64,000 bases of DNA from Branchiostoma floridae (Eukaryota; Chordata; Leptocardii; Amphioxiformes; Branchiostomatidae): contig NC_049986.1 in NCBI RefSeq assembly GCF_000003815.2, forward strand, positions 13,453,805-13,517,804, read 5' to 3'. A program made the translations under genes and the position numbers. This document shows positions 35,601 through 47,700 of this stretch, in pieces; position 1 is the stretch's first letter, and each line of letters starts with the position of its first letter. The notes below the pieces were generated by a model, which saw only the letters and a list, made by a program, of their open reading frames with translations, did not search any database and was not told the origin of the DNA.

Positions 35601-36631
35601 AAGGGCACCACCGTTGGCTTCTTGTCAGGAATGTGCCTCTTATTCTACTTCAACGCATCGGATCGTTGCCAGCATGGCAGAGGAGAGAGCTATGTTATTT
35701 CATGTAATACGAAAACGTCCCAAAGCCTTGTACATAGCGATGTAATCTTGGCAGGTACGTTTGTGGATTTTGTCGGAGCGCCATCTAAACCACGTGACTC
35801 TCTAGTATATTTTCCGGCAGCCTCGTCCTCGTCTTGGAGCTGCCATTTTGATTAAATATTCCTGACACAAGAGGTCAAGAGTATTGCGATGCCACTTTTG
35901 TCACCACACTGCTTGCTATGTCTCTATTTTGGAATATCGTATTAATATGCCATTTAAAGGAGACCACCAAACATCCGATGTGGTGCGATTATGTACACAC
36001 GCTCTACAGGGTTCGAAAACACTGATACAGACGTTTTCAACCCTTCAGACCTAGAAAAGGTCTGAAGTGAAACCGTGAATCGTGATCCAAACAATACCCG
36101 CTAAAGGAGGCGATGTCAGTAAATATGACATAATAAAAGGTATAACCATGCATCTTTATTCACAGCATTGAGATCTATGGAGTGAAGCTGAATGACTGGT
36201 GACGACTAGCGGACAGACTGAAGCTCCAGCCTTAATTCACCTGGCGACCACTTCTTGTCTTCCCTTGTCAAGTTCAGGCGGCTAGAAAGACGTTAACCCG
36301 GCACTGCTAGGATAACAAGACTAAGAAAAGCCGGGGGCTCCAACGGAGTCTTGGCGTGCCCGGTTTACAAAGTAATTTCGACTTCTTAGATCCCAAACGG
36401 GCTGGAGAGGATGGAGAGGCCTGTCTGGCCGCTCTCCCGTTCTGGGGAAGAATGGTGGAAATTTAAAAGATTGATGTGGTACCGAGTGTGGACCGCGGCG
36501 GTAAAAGTATGTCGGGCCTCGGGCATACCCGTCTGGCGGGGTCCGTCAGTCGCTCTGCTTCAACTTATTGCTCATAGGAGAGTCTGGGAGTAGTATTTCT
36601 TCCAGTCTGCACAGGGAAGTCTAGCATTTGT
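32615..36631. other. intergenic, no gene recognised
   Basis: AT-rich with no supported exon. It holds the diverged direct duplication at 34156-34434, a solo TAGTCTCCAAGCAGACG end near 34647, and a motif with a CTCF-like core (minus strand AGATGGCGC) near 35780. Confidence 0.4.
34156..34434 (+). repeat. two diverged direct copies of an about 80-bp unit
   Basis: CCATAAAATCAAAT... (34156-34236) and CCATAGAAATCAAG... (34352-34434) share ACGGCAAAA, GATACAATTCTGTAC / AATACAATTCTGTAC, GGCGAAT and AATTCAAA with a 196-bp offset. They could be the two ends or two copies of an old repeat. They are not coding. Confidence 0.55.
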
Positions 36632-36674
36632 TAGCCCCCAGCCCGGTCTCAAAAATATCTATCTCGATAGGCTA
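36632..36674. mobile_element. 43-bp deleted copy of the TAGCCTGG MITE family
   Basis: It begins TAGCCCCCAGCCCGGTCTC and ends GATAGGCTA, an internally deleted form of the element at 42708. The flanking direct repeats are AGCATTTGT (36623-36631) and AGCATTTGC (36675-36683), matching 8 of 9. Confidence 0.75.
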
Positions 36675-38049
36675 AGCATTTGCACAAAGTGCTATCAAAT
36701 GAAAACGCTTGATGGTCACACAATAACGATTACATCTGTGCAAATTGAACTATTTCGTGCAGTTGCGAGAATTTATCTCTGAACTTCGCGCCATCCTCGA
36801 AGAGGGGTCCTGATGCCAAGTTGGCATTTCGCACAATAGGTTCCACTACTGGCTACATGATGAATTGTATGATGAGATTTTGATGGATGGCTAACAACTA
36901 CAGCCATGACGACGAGGCCTGCTGGGAAGGAATGGATTTGCTGCCACTAGGGACCAGACCCGTGCTAGGAATCTTTGCTCTACACATAGATCTATACATT
37001 AATGCACGCGGTGCAAATTAGGGCTCTACACATAGATCTACACACAAAGTGCATGCGGTGCACACTAGGGATTCTTGATTTTAGAATTTAGGGAAACTTT
37101 TCACTGCGCTACAGAACTCATTAGCCATTTCTGTGACATACATATTCCACATAATAACTAAAAGTAGAATACAATTATATATTATACATACATCTCAAGA
37201 AATCATAAAGAAGACTATTTCTATAAAAAAATATGCACATTCGGTGTCTGCTGCGCAGTCGGCCAAACCTGCTATGAATGTCAGTATTTGACATGAGGCA
37301 TTAACTCATCCCAGATTTGCCGACTTTCGCTGCATGCTCGCCGAGATGCCCCAGTCTGATAGAGACCAGCTGATGGACGCATTCTTCCACTTCCATCTAT
37401 CAACCAACTTTCTTCTGAGATGTTTCCGATAATGATTATTATCGTGACATTCCACAGCATGAATCCATGAGGTGGATAGGAAGCGATTGTCTGCGCGGAT
37501 ACCCTAATTATGGTCATCATCATTATCAACGTACGGATCATTAAAGTATGACCTCAACCACTTCGGACTGTGGGGTCAATAACCTCTCTCTCTAAATTAT
37601 CTACTCTGATCACACTAAAACGTAAGCTAAAGGTGAAGGTCCTAGATACGTTCAGTGCGATCAGTTAATCATTTACGAAATCTGGAAGATAACTGCTCCA
37701 AGTAGATACAGAAAGGCAACATCATCACGTTTCTTATTCCGAGCACTGCAACAACGGTTAAGCAATGGATACTGTTTCGGCTCAGTACTGTCTTGCCAAC
37801 CAAAACTTCTGCTTGGAGACTAACGCAAAGAACTTAGCCTTAGGCAAAATTATCATTGAGGCAAGTCGTTGGAAGAATAATTACTTGAGAATACTTCAGC
37901 ATAGACACATCACGCCTCAGAAACGCTACACGACATTCTGGGTCACGAATGTTAGGCGGGAATACGTCATACCTATTGCTGAATGGCTTAAAAGTTCATT
38001 ACGTCTTACGTCGACGAGGGTGGGGCGAGAAGCTACCCACAAGTTTGCA

Positions 38050-38150
38050 TAATCTCCAAGCAGATGCAGGGTTCTACTCACTGAAGCCTGAGTCACTAAA
38101 AAGACGTTCAAAACGAGACTTAGTGGACCTCTACATCTACTTGGAGATCA
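38050..38150. mobile_element. 101-bp MITE with perfect 9-bp target duplication
   Basis: The ends are TAATCTCCAAGCAGATG and the complement of TGATCTCCAAGTAGATG (15 of 17). AAGTTTGCA is found exactly on both sides (38041-38049 and 38151-38159). A 9-bp duplication fits Mutator-like elements. It does not encode protein. Confidence 0.85.
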
Positions 38151-38627
38151 AAGTTTGCAGACAGTTGGAGGAGGAGGGGTAGGAATTCTGCCGGTGCCGG
38201 TTGAACTTAAAGATTAAGATCTGTGTCTATCGACACAGTATCCACTAGACGTCTGCATTCCAGCCTAAATGTGGTTTAGTTGGTCTGATGACGTAGACCT
38301 TACAACAGGGGTGTACTGTTGACCATGGTCATGGGAGTGTTAGCATGATGTACATGACGTTATCTTTCGTGTTACCCGAGATTTAGGGAGTGAAAGCTGT
38401 TGTTGTTTATCAATCTTGATTTTGAAGGTCCCTCCGCCCAAAAAACCTACATGGTATAGGCAACGTCACAATGTTACAACCATACATATATGGTACAAAC
38501 TGCCACATGACCAAGCATACTATAAATGGCTCACCCCTAATAATTAAGATCAATGACGCGACAATAGAATTCCTGAGGTGGGCGTTATTCAAGCCCTCTC
38601 CTGGCAGTCCTGCTGTAGACACAGTCT

Positions 38628-38822
38628 TGGAATTCCCTGTCTGTACTCTCCAAGCAGATGTAAAATCCGTAAAAGTAATTTTGTGGTATTACGTCTGTCT
38701 TCTCTATAGATCTGAATGCTGCGCTTTTCTGATCTTTTCTTACCCATCGCCTTCTTCTGTGCAGAACACTGCGACTGAGTAAGACCTTACATCTTCTTGG
38801 AGATTAGAGATAGGGAATTCCA
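38628..38822. mobile_element. 195-bp relative of the TCTCCAAGCAGATG MITE with longer arms
   Basis: The left arm TGGAATTCCCTGTCTGTACT continues with CTCCAAGCAGATG. The right arm is its complement with a few changes, about 32 bp. The inner part of the arm equals the terminal repeat of the 38050 element. No target duplication was found around the outer ends, so the true boundary is uncertain. Confidence 0.6.
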
Positions 38823-40097
38823 GCACAAGGACAAGCGCTCCGGGTACAAAGTCATGACGGGATAATGATCTAGCCTAGCCTGTCAACATTCCTTTTATTC
38901 TAATTATGCACAACTATCAGGTCAGGAGCCAAGTGACGTAGGAGTCTATGTTTAAAGTACAAATATACAATTTTCGCAAAGCATAGCGATCATTGTAAAT
39001 GTTTAAAGGCCTTAAAGCTTCAGCCGATGAGGTCATTTTTCACATTGTTTACAATAAAGTGGCAAAGGCGCATGTCTTTTGAGTTATTGACATATACAGA
39101 TAACTTGGAAGGATTTATGCGCTTCAGGGGACAGTTCAGAAGATCACGTTGAACCGCTAAAGCGTCACAGAACCTGGACTTCTGCCTCCAAATATAGAAT
39201 GCGTGATCAGTAAATAAAACTTTCGTTTATTGAATTTCAGCATAATCAAACAATTCGACAAAGGCCAAGGCACGTGTGTTTACACGGGCAACAGAATCAT
39301 GTAAACCATCCGACACTTCTGTCAATATCGTTGAAACTTAACATTCACTTAGTTCTCTGAAGGTAACAAAGAGTAACATCACATAACATGTCATCAGGGT
39401 CATCGCATGACATAAAAAGTTGTAGAAAGTATTTCACGACAGTGTAGAGAAGCCCTATTAGTGCCAAGTATGATAGAATCACAAAGTCTGTCACTTTGTT
39501 TTGACCTACCATCATGGGCTTCCAAAACTGCTGGAGTTTGATATTTGAGCGGATTAGGAATTAGCATTCTAGCCCATAGACTTCCCAATATCTTTAGGCT
39601 TCATCTTGTTGTTTCATTTGAAGTATACGTTAACCATTTCAGTTAAGTATGTGTACTCTATGAGAAGTGTAAATGCATGTATGTGTTGGCACCCAATACC
39701 AGCTAAGCTGCCTGGGTTTGCGATGCATTTCATTGTCTGCAATCTCAATAAATTAAAATTAGATTAATATCTGTACCCCAGCACACCTCACCGCGACTTA
39801 GTAACGGTCCGCCCCCTCTCGTCACGCCGAGGGAGACGACCGTGGTCGGTGGACTTCCTTGAGGTTCAGACTCTTCCTCTACAGACAATATTCCTGAACA
39901 AATACACTGTCTGTCCCCGGTCCTGTCGTCTGTTTGTGGTGTCGTCTGAAAAGAAAAACTCGTCCCCAGAGTGGCCAGGAAGCAGACGTTCTCCCGAGCC
40001 CTCCTCCCATCGGCAGTCACTGACCTGCAGCAGAGCTGGCTGGTCCTAGGCAATACGGGTTCTGCGGTAACACAAGGTACAATTCTTGATTTTTTTT

Positions 40098-40111
40098 CCT
40101 GCAGAGGGCAC
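40098..40111 (+). promoter_or_regulatory. CTCF-like motif
   Basis: CCTGCAGAGGGCAC fits the vertebrate CTCF core CCASYAGRKGGCRS at 13 of 14 positions. It lies 1.45 kb upstream of the collagen ATG. Weaker matches occur at 29748-29761 (12 of 14) and about 26252-26265 (12 of 14). Binding is not shown. Confidence 0.35.
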
Positions 40112-41452
40112 TAGTTAAAAATACGCCCCAGATGACTTTCACCTTAAGTTTGCCAAAGTGCGTAATGGCAGGGAAGCTAAATATATCACCAGCTTCAATA
40201 AATAGCCAGCTTAAACATAGATTGTGTAGGCGTACGTTCGTCTTCCGGAACATCTCTCTTGACTTCCTGTGAATTCTACAGCTCGTAACTGTCTGACCCA
40301 GACATAGAAACTCTAGCCCATCACTCAGGCAAACAAGTTTCATCCTGAGCGGGGTCACTCCTCCGGCATCCCGCCTTCTCTTTACTCTTCACCGGGGCAA
40401 CCGAGGGAACCAAAGCCGTGCGTCGTCAACTTGGCGAAAGCGTTTGATCCGTTGTAATGTGAGCAGAAAATGATAGTCCGCTCTTACTACATGAAAGCGC
40501 TCAAAACTTTTCCTTTAGACCTCTTCGCTATTTCAGACCAGGCGTGGACAGAAGGATCCCTTATGTCACCACTAGCCAGGGGTGTTACGCAAAATATTAC
40601 GTGTCCTACTTTCTAGGGAAACATCCAAATCGAGCAGTATTTCTGTTGACCGTTTTGTGAATGGGAGGGGGGCAATAAGCGTTCGAACGATTTGTAAGCT
40701 ATGCACGGCATTTTCACTTATCTTCTCCTTAGACTGCGTAAATTGAATATAAGCCGCCGTGTGGTTGGTAATTGTAGTAGGGAAGGAATTCCTTGCGCGC
40801 AATGATTCTGCTGATTATACCGAAAAACTTTTCAGGCCTCCTAGTACCGTTTCTTCGACCTTGGTACGGGGATGTTTCAGTCAGGGCCGTTTTATAGACG
40901 GAAGGCAAGTAGACGTTCTAAATTACAACCGCAACAGCTCTATCTCCATAGACCGAGGATTATAGGAGTAAATCCCAGTGTCTCGGTGCCCTTCCCTTGG
41001 GCTGAAGGAAATTTTGAATGGCTTTCCCGCCAAGTGTTGAGGGGAGGGTGGGCGTCAGACCGGCCATGTGGTTGGCTGCCTGGCGTGTAAATATTGAAAC
41101 CGTACCCAAACTATCCAATTTCAACAACAAAGTCTGCGTCCTGGCCAGCCTGGCAGGCCTACTGGGGGAGAACCAATGACAGCCTCGAGAACTATTTTAA
41201 TTCCCTGCCGACTTTTTTTCAGCGTGTGATTCGCCATCCAGGCCTTGCGCATCCATTCAGCGGGAGACCTTTAGTGGGACGGAATCACCCAGTAGGGTCG
41301 AGCCTTCCCTAGTCTGCTGCAAGAAGAATCCACGGCGACAGGACTCTCCTGCTCCGATATAAGCTACTCCAGGCACAGTGTGCAGTTGCGACCGACCAGC
41401 CTTCTCGCGTCCTGATTCTCTCGTCAAGGTCTGAACCTCTACATGTGCAACA

Positions 41453-41458
41453 TATAAG
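41453..41458 (+). promoter_or_regulatory. candidate TATA element upstream of collagen exon 1
   Basis: CATATAAGGG occurs 112 bp before the ATG at 41565, a reasonable distance for a TATA box with a short 5' untranslated region starting near 41480. It is a single motif with no transcript support. Confidence 0.35.
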
Positions 41459-41564
41459 GGACGACCATATGGCCGGCTGACGAGTAGAGCAAATCTGAAC
41501 CAAGTTGTGAACCGCGAGTGAAGCAAGTTTGTCGCAAGGCCGCCGAGCCGAGAGAGCCGGCGTC

Positions 41565-41700
41565 ATGGATATAAAGAGTGTAGCAGTTCGGTGGATTTAC
41601 CACGGGAGAACGCGTTCGGACTCCACGTTAGCAGCCCTGCTTCTAGCAGTTCTTATTTCGCTCCATGTGGCGACGATAGCAGGAATTGAGCTTCCCGAGG
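41565..41700 (+). CDS. collagen exon 1: signal peptide
   Basis: It encodes 45 codons plus one base, then the donor GTAGGT. The N-region is basic ([10 protein letters not shown]), followed by a hydrophobic core and a likely cleavage near IAG-IEL. The ATG at 41565 is the only in-frame ATG; the frame is open upstream but without an earlier ATG nearby. Assignment to the exon at 63812 rests on the matching phase, strand and the position of signal exons in type V/XI genes. Confidence 0.78.
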
Positions 41701-44700
41701 GTAGGTGGTGATTCAGTTGATATGAAAAAGTTGTTGGTGTCTGCAAGCGCCCGCGAGCCTTCGCTCATTTTGGGACAGGCCGGGCGCATTGCAAAAATTA
41801 TAGGTTGTCTTTTATAACAATGAATGATTGTGAGAGTTGTGTATAGTGATGCTTGTTTGAACTAGTTTGAAGAGGATGGATGTGCAGGTATGTGTGATGC
41901 TGTGAGTGTGTCTGTGTTATAAGCGTCGCCCCGACACAAATCTTTCTCGACGGGATGAGGCGAGTTTTGCTTGTGTTGGTACCAGACGACGATGATTTTA
42001 GAGATCGCAAAGAATCAGATTCTTTATCCGTAAAGCAAAGTAGATTGATGCAATAATTCGTGATATTGTTTGAGATGTGTATCGTGGTGTGAGGTGTACC
42101 GGTATTGCACCCAGGAGACTGTTTTCGTCCATATTCATGACGAGCCGGCTTTGTAGAGTTTATCCTCCGAGATAGTTATCTGTAAGAGAACTAATAACAG
42201 CCTGCCACCTCCGGAGCGATTCCCCTCTTGTTTTCCGGCGGTTATGTGGGTGGGGAGGAGGGGGTGCTGGTGTCCTGCCAGCGGTACGGGCCTGGTAGCA
42301 CCTGGCCACGGCGGACGGGGGCAGTCCTCTGACCCTGCCGGTCCCCTTTCTGAGTCATGACCGATGGTAACTCCTCAAAGCTGTATCGTCTAGACTTCAA
42401 TCTCCGTGTGAAAAGATATCCAAGGCGTTGCTATTGGAAAATGTGTCAAGAAGTCCCCTCATTTCAGTCCAAGGTAACGACGATGAAAGATGTCGATGCC
42501 ACATGACTGTTGGTCTTAGTTTTTCAGAGAAGGATCTTCCTCCTTCGCGTTCGATTTGGCTAAGATGCTGGTGGCAATTCTGTCGGGTCTCTAGAAAATA
42601 CACAGCAGTCGTACTGAGACAAGCGACGCTCTGACATACGTAGCTCTGACAAGCTTTAGGACATGAGGAAAGTTAGTTGGCATGAAATGTCAGCTCATAA
42701 CAGAGATTAGCCTGGATACCAGACCCCAGCCCGATCTCAAAAATATCTATCGTGTGGGGATATTTTTGAGATCGGGCTGGGGTCTGGTATCCAGGCTAAA
42801 CAGAGGTTATCCTCAGTCGTATCTTACTCCAAACTCATGGTATGAAGTAAACGACCCGTCATAGCTCATTAGGAGTGTTCGTTCTGCACGGGTGTAAAGC
42901 TATGTGGGGACAGTACATTACCGTCACAAGTTGTCTAGTTAGTCCTACATAATCATTTCGACGCTCCATCTGTGATGGTGAAGAATGATTCGCCCCCAAG
43001 CCTTGACCCGCAGCACACATCGTTTGCTATTAGAGAAGTTGTGTGGGATTGCAGGTCTGGTTGGCATATGTGTGCGCGGCTCTGGCCGCACCAGTACGCG
43101 ATACCATATGGACACTGACAGCCGTCAGGGACGGGGAAGCGGCTCGCCCTGATCACGAGCGCTTACGTCGTCCATCTAACACGTCCAACCCGTCCAGAGT
43201 TAGAGAGAATCAGTTAGCACAGAAAACATTCTCTTCAGGCTAGAAAAGTTGAGTTACACCACAGGAAAGAAGGAATGTAGGAAACGAAGAACAGTTGTTG
43301 ATCGAGTTTCAGTCCCGTACTTGGACATGTTGGTTGCTGAGATGTTGGTATTTCCGCCAGTCTGGAGTACAGACTGGGATTTCTCAGTAGTTTGCCAAAG
43401 ATTTTCACAGTAACAAGGCACACTGGTGTTATTTATGACGTGTTGTATCTCTTGTCTTCACTCCGTGTTGTGCGTTATCAGTCCAAGCAAGGACGTAGTG
43501 TTTGATGACTTTGGTACTAAAGGATAAGATAAGGGCCTGATGATGGCGAAGTGGCCACAAAACGGATGACTGCACGGGAAACGTCGGTACCGTGTAGAGC
43601 AACCGCGACTCTTGGGTTGAAGATGGCTTTAATTAAAACAACGTCGGGGTGGGGCAGGGCACTTCCCTCAGGAGTTCGGAGGTCAGAAGGAGACGTGGCT
43701 TTTCTTGTGTGTGCTTGGGACAGTGGTACTGATAAGGGGGACATAGCCTTGACTCCAAGTGTTGTAAGGTTAGGAGTGCTGCGTAGGCTTGATGCGGTAA
43801 ATTATGAGCCGCTGGAAGCTTGAGGTCGATGGGACCTCGCCAGCAAAATCATGGCCGCTCTCCAGGGGAAAACAGATTCCGTCTCCACAGGACGCTACGT
43901 CACACGTCATACCCACAGGCCCGGAGGGTCCCAATGAAAATACCCGGCTAGCTGGGAGGCAAGGGGGGAGGGCAGGGCAGGGACGGAGCGGAAGTCACTA
44001 GTAGGTCGCCGCACTGCTTCCAGTTCATAAAACATCCTCCGGCTATAGCGGAAAGCTGTGCAAACAAGCGCGACTAATCAATTAGTTTATAATGCGGTCC
44101 CTTGTTGTTGCGGGGATTTATGCAATGGCATTATCCCGCAAAAACCCACGGAGGCGGGAACGATAGTTAGGAAAAGAAAGGATTCAGCGCCAATTGTTGA
44201 ATCGTTGGGGCTCTCCGTCAAATTATCATTTAGGTGTTAAGCCACTTAATTTTCTCCGGCGTGAACGCGTATTTGTTGATGGATTTCGATGTAGACACAC
44301 TGAAATTGGTGACAAATGATGCGGTGTCGAGGCAGCTGTCTCGCGACCTTTACTAGCTAGTATTTCTGCCTGAAGTGGGTTGTTGGAGGCGTATCAAAAT
44401 GCGTGAAATTAGGGTCTCCGATACAGGAACTGCGAGTAAAAATTGTATCCTGCCGTGGGACTATCAAGGCCAGGGGCAAAGGGGGAAGCCCTTTGGCCCT
44501 CGAACAGTTTCGGCGTTACTCGCGAAATTTGTGACAAAATCTCGTCCATTGGTTTGATTGGTTCGTCTAATGACGTCCCTGGAATCGCCGCCACTATTCT
44601 GCTAATCATAGTAAGAGAAACAGCGGTATGGAGTCACTGTATACACGGGTCCATTCCTGAGATGACTTGGTGCCTCAACCAGAAATAACTGGGACTACGC

Positions 44701-47700
44701 GTCACTGTCAACAATGGATTAGAGGCAAGGACCGATAGGTCTCTTTTCAACATCCTCTATTAGGGCGCCATTTGGGCTTCAAGTGCCGTCACATTGTCAG
44801 GATGTTCTAGTTTAGGTTCCGTAAAAAAATTAATGTTGAGTAAATGTAGTGGACAGGTTGTCCTTTTCATTTTCATTTGATGCCACTAGTTACTAGTAAG
44901 CTCTTTATGCTTTGTCATTTTCTCATGTTTGTTGAAGTGCGGGCCAAGCCATGGCCATTGTCCTTCCCACTTGACCCGCGTAATCTGCCGTCCCTTCAAT
45001 CTTGTGCTTCCTTGCTGTTCTGTTCAGTGTCATTCCGTTTTCTTCCAGGGCAATATATGGCCCAGAAGACGCCGCTCTATTGACTTCGCAAATGAGTTCC
45101 AAATGGCCGTATAGCGCCTGTTCGCTGGGGGGCACCAGTCGGAGGCACGTAGCGCGCCGCGCAGGGCCAGGGGGACGTGGCCGTCACTGGACACTGCCCG
45201 CCCACGCGCTCGTGTTTGGGTGGCCTATCTTTGTTTTTAATTGCCAAGAAGGTGTTGAGTCGTTGATTCACTGGTTAGATTACTCACGATAATCATTTTT
45301 TTATTAATCTGGAAGCCCTATCGTTGCTGTCAAATGGGAGGAACACATTTCAACAGAACACCCAGTCCGAGGAACGGAAAGCTGGACTGACGTGAGGCAA
45401 CTGTACTGACGTTTCTCTAACCGCCAAGTCTCACCTGTGTTGACGTCTGGCATCTGAGAACTATCGTTTCAAAGCGTGTTTTCCTTTGTTTACGTTCTTG
45501 ATCTTGCCGAATAAGGGGTGGGTCCTTGTGTGATGTAAAGGTAAAGGAAACCCCTGTTTGTTGATGTAGACTGCTATGGCGACGGTGCTGGAATTTCCTA
45601 TCCCCGAGAATTTGTGTGATGACGTCCCAAACTATTGTTGGGAAGAGGCAAACCAAATTCTCCTGGTGACGGTATGACGACAAAAAGAATGCCAGCAATC
45701 TCATATTACAACATATCGATGACCTTCAAAATTCAAAGGTTTGACACAAATTATGTTTCATAAGACAGGAAAGCTATAAATAATGTCGACAACGGGAAAA
45801 ATTCACTCATAGATAGATCATATAAATAGATACAGCGACAGATCTAGAGAAGTAAGTAGCCTGGATGCCATTGCAGATAGACCCTGATAAACGATGGATA
45901 TGGATGTTATTGAGATCGGGCTGGAGGTCTAAGGCTAAGAAAGAGGAAAAGCAGACTTGGTTATGTACCTATCCAATCTACTATGATCTAGCCAATAGTC
46001 AACCTAAAGGCTTGCCCGTCACCAATCATGGTTTGTTTGCCCTTCTCATTTTCCCCTCACAATCTCATACGGTGCAGCTAATTAAGAATCGTCCTAAACA
46101 CATCAAAGAAATTTAGGTACGTAGATACGTGTTGGATCTAAACACAGAGGCATGTCGATGGGGAGGGGGCCGACCTCCTCGAGTAGACAGGATTCAGACG
46201 GGCCATGTGGGCGTGCACAGACGCGCGTGGGCAACTTGCCAAGGTTAGCTTGGTCACCACTTCCGGAAAGTCTGAGCCACCTCTCGCCTCTAGAGCAGAC
46301 GGGAAAGGGCTGGTGTTTCTTAAAAGTGGCGCAAATTAAGACGGTTTGTAAACGCTTAAATTTCCCCCCTTGAACTTGTTGGGCGAAGGAAGTAAGTAAG
46401 TTCCCGTTCGGCGCTATTCACCTTGTTGTTGTCTGTGTGTGGTTGCACCACCTGTTCAGTCACAGATCTCTGTCGAAACTAATAGAGATTGACACAATTC
46501 CTGAAGTCTCTATGCCAGCAGTGATCTATTTCTTCCAAGCTATTTCTTGCACAAATGCTAAAGTTTGCAATTATCTGAGATTAATTACTACCTTGGAACT
46601 GTATTAAGGCAGCTTCTTTTGTACTTCTTCAATTCTTTAGTCTATGCTCAGCTCACACACAGTTGCATGCAGTGCAGTTGTTTACCTGTTACCTTGGCAA
46701 CCCAGATTTAGCACTTAATCATAACAGTTGATGTGGTTGCTGAGGTGAATAAAGATAAAGTAAGAGAACTCTTCCAGAAGAAAAGTGCCCTCCTCAGTAC
46801 CAGTAAACATCCCCATTAGAATGAGTGGCAATGAACTTCAGGAATTTTAGACACTGACAAATTGTCCCCGACTCCATCAGACCTTTTGGGGGTCCACCTT
46901 TGATGGTACATGAGCTTTTGGTTTAAGCTTCGATGAAGCTGAAAGTTCAACAGAGACATTAGCTCCTTGAGATCAATTGGACCAGTTGGCTGGAGGAATT
47001 TCTAGCTTTTCCACCACAGACAGTCTGGTGTTCATGGTTGCCTGACGTCTGTTTGTCCATGCAAAAGCAACACTCTCGTCGTAATCCTATAATACCCCAC
47101 TTGAAACTGGACCCTTGCCCTTCCAATGGCTACCATGACTGAAGTTGTACTTTAAATGCGGTGAGTTTCCAAACAAACCTTATACAAGTATTCAACAACA
47201 AACAAGAGTAGGACTTTACCTTGTCTAAACATGCAGCCTATTGTTAATTGTATGACTTCAAAGTTCCATCCTTGTTCATGAATCGGGTGCCACAAAAGTA
47301 CTGAAAACAAACATTTCAAACCAGGGAAAAAAAAATTTGTTCATGTCTAACTGTTATAGAACTGATAATATAGCATAGATGCATATAGATGGTATTTTAC
47401 TAGCCTTCATTTGTTTTTGTGTTAGACATATCCAGTACTCATAGGCTCGCAGCCCTATCCAGTTCCCCTTGAAATGAAGGAAAAATGGGGGAGGATACCT
47501 GGCTTAGGTCTAGTATTTTATCAAGTTCGTACTTGGCATCACTGCTTGTAAGTAGATCAACTCCTATCACATAAAAGTCTGAAATCTGATAGCTACTTAA
47601 ACATACATTTTTGGCAATGTCTGCTTGGAACAGTAACATAATAGAGAAGTTGTGAAGGTAATGCTCAGGTTTAGGAATAACCTCCAACAGATTATCCTGC

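Larger units (their letters stand above)
36675..41452. other. intergenic and collagen upstream region
   Basis: No supported coding exon upstream of 41565. It holds a short duplication near 36980-37070 (CTACACATAGATCT twice with GTGCA-rich text), two TCTCCAAGCAGATG inverted-repeat elements (38050 and 38628), a CTCF-like CCTGCAGAGGGCAC at 40098-40111, and GC-richer sequence from 39.8 kb towards the collagen start. Confidence 0.4.

Noticed and set aside
40567-40620. CAGGGGTGTTACG as a possible transposon end
   Set aside because: No complementary right end or target duplication was found nearby.
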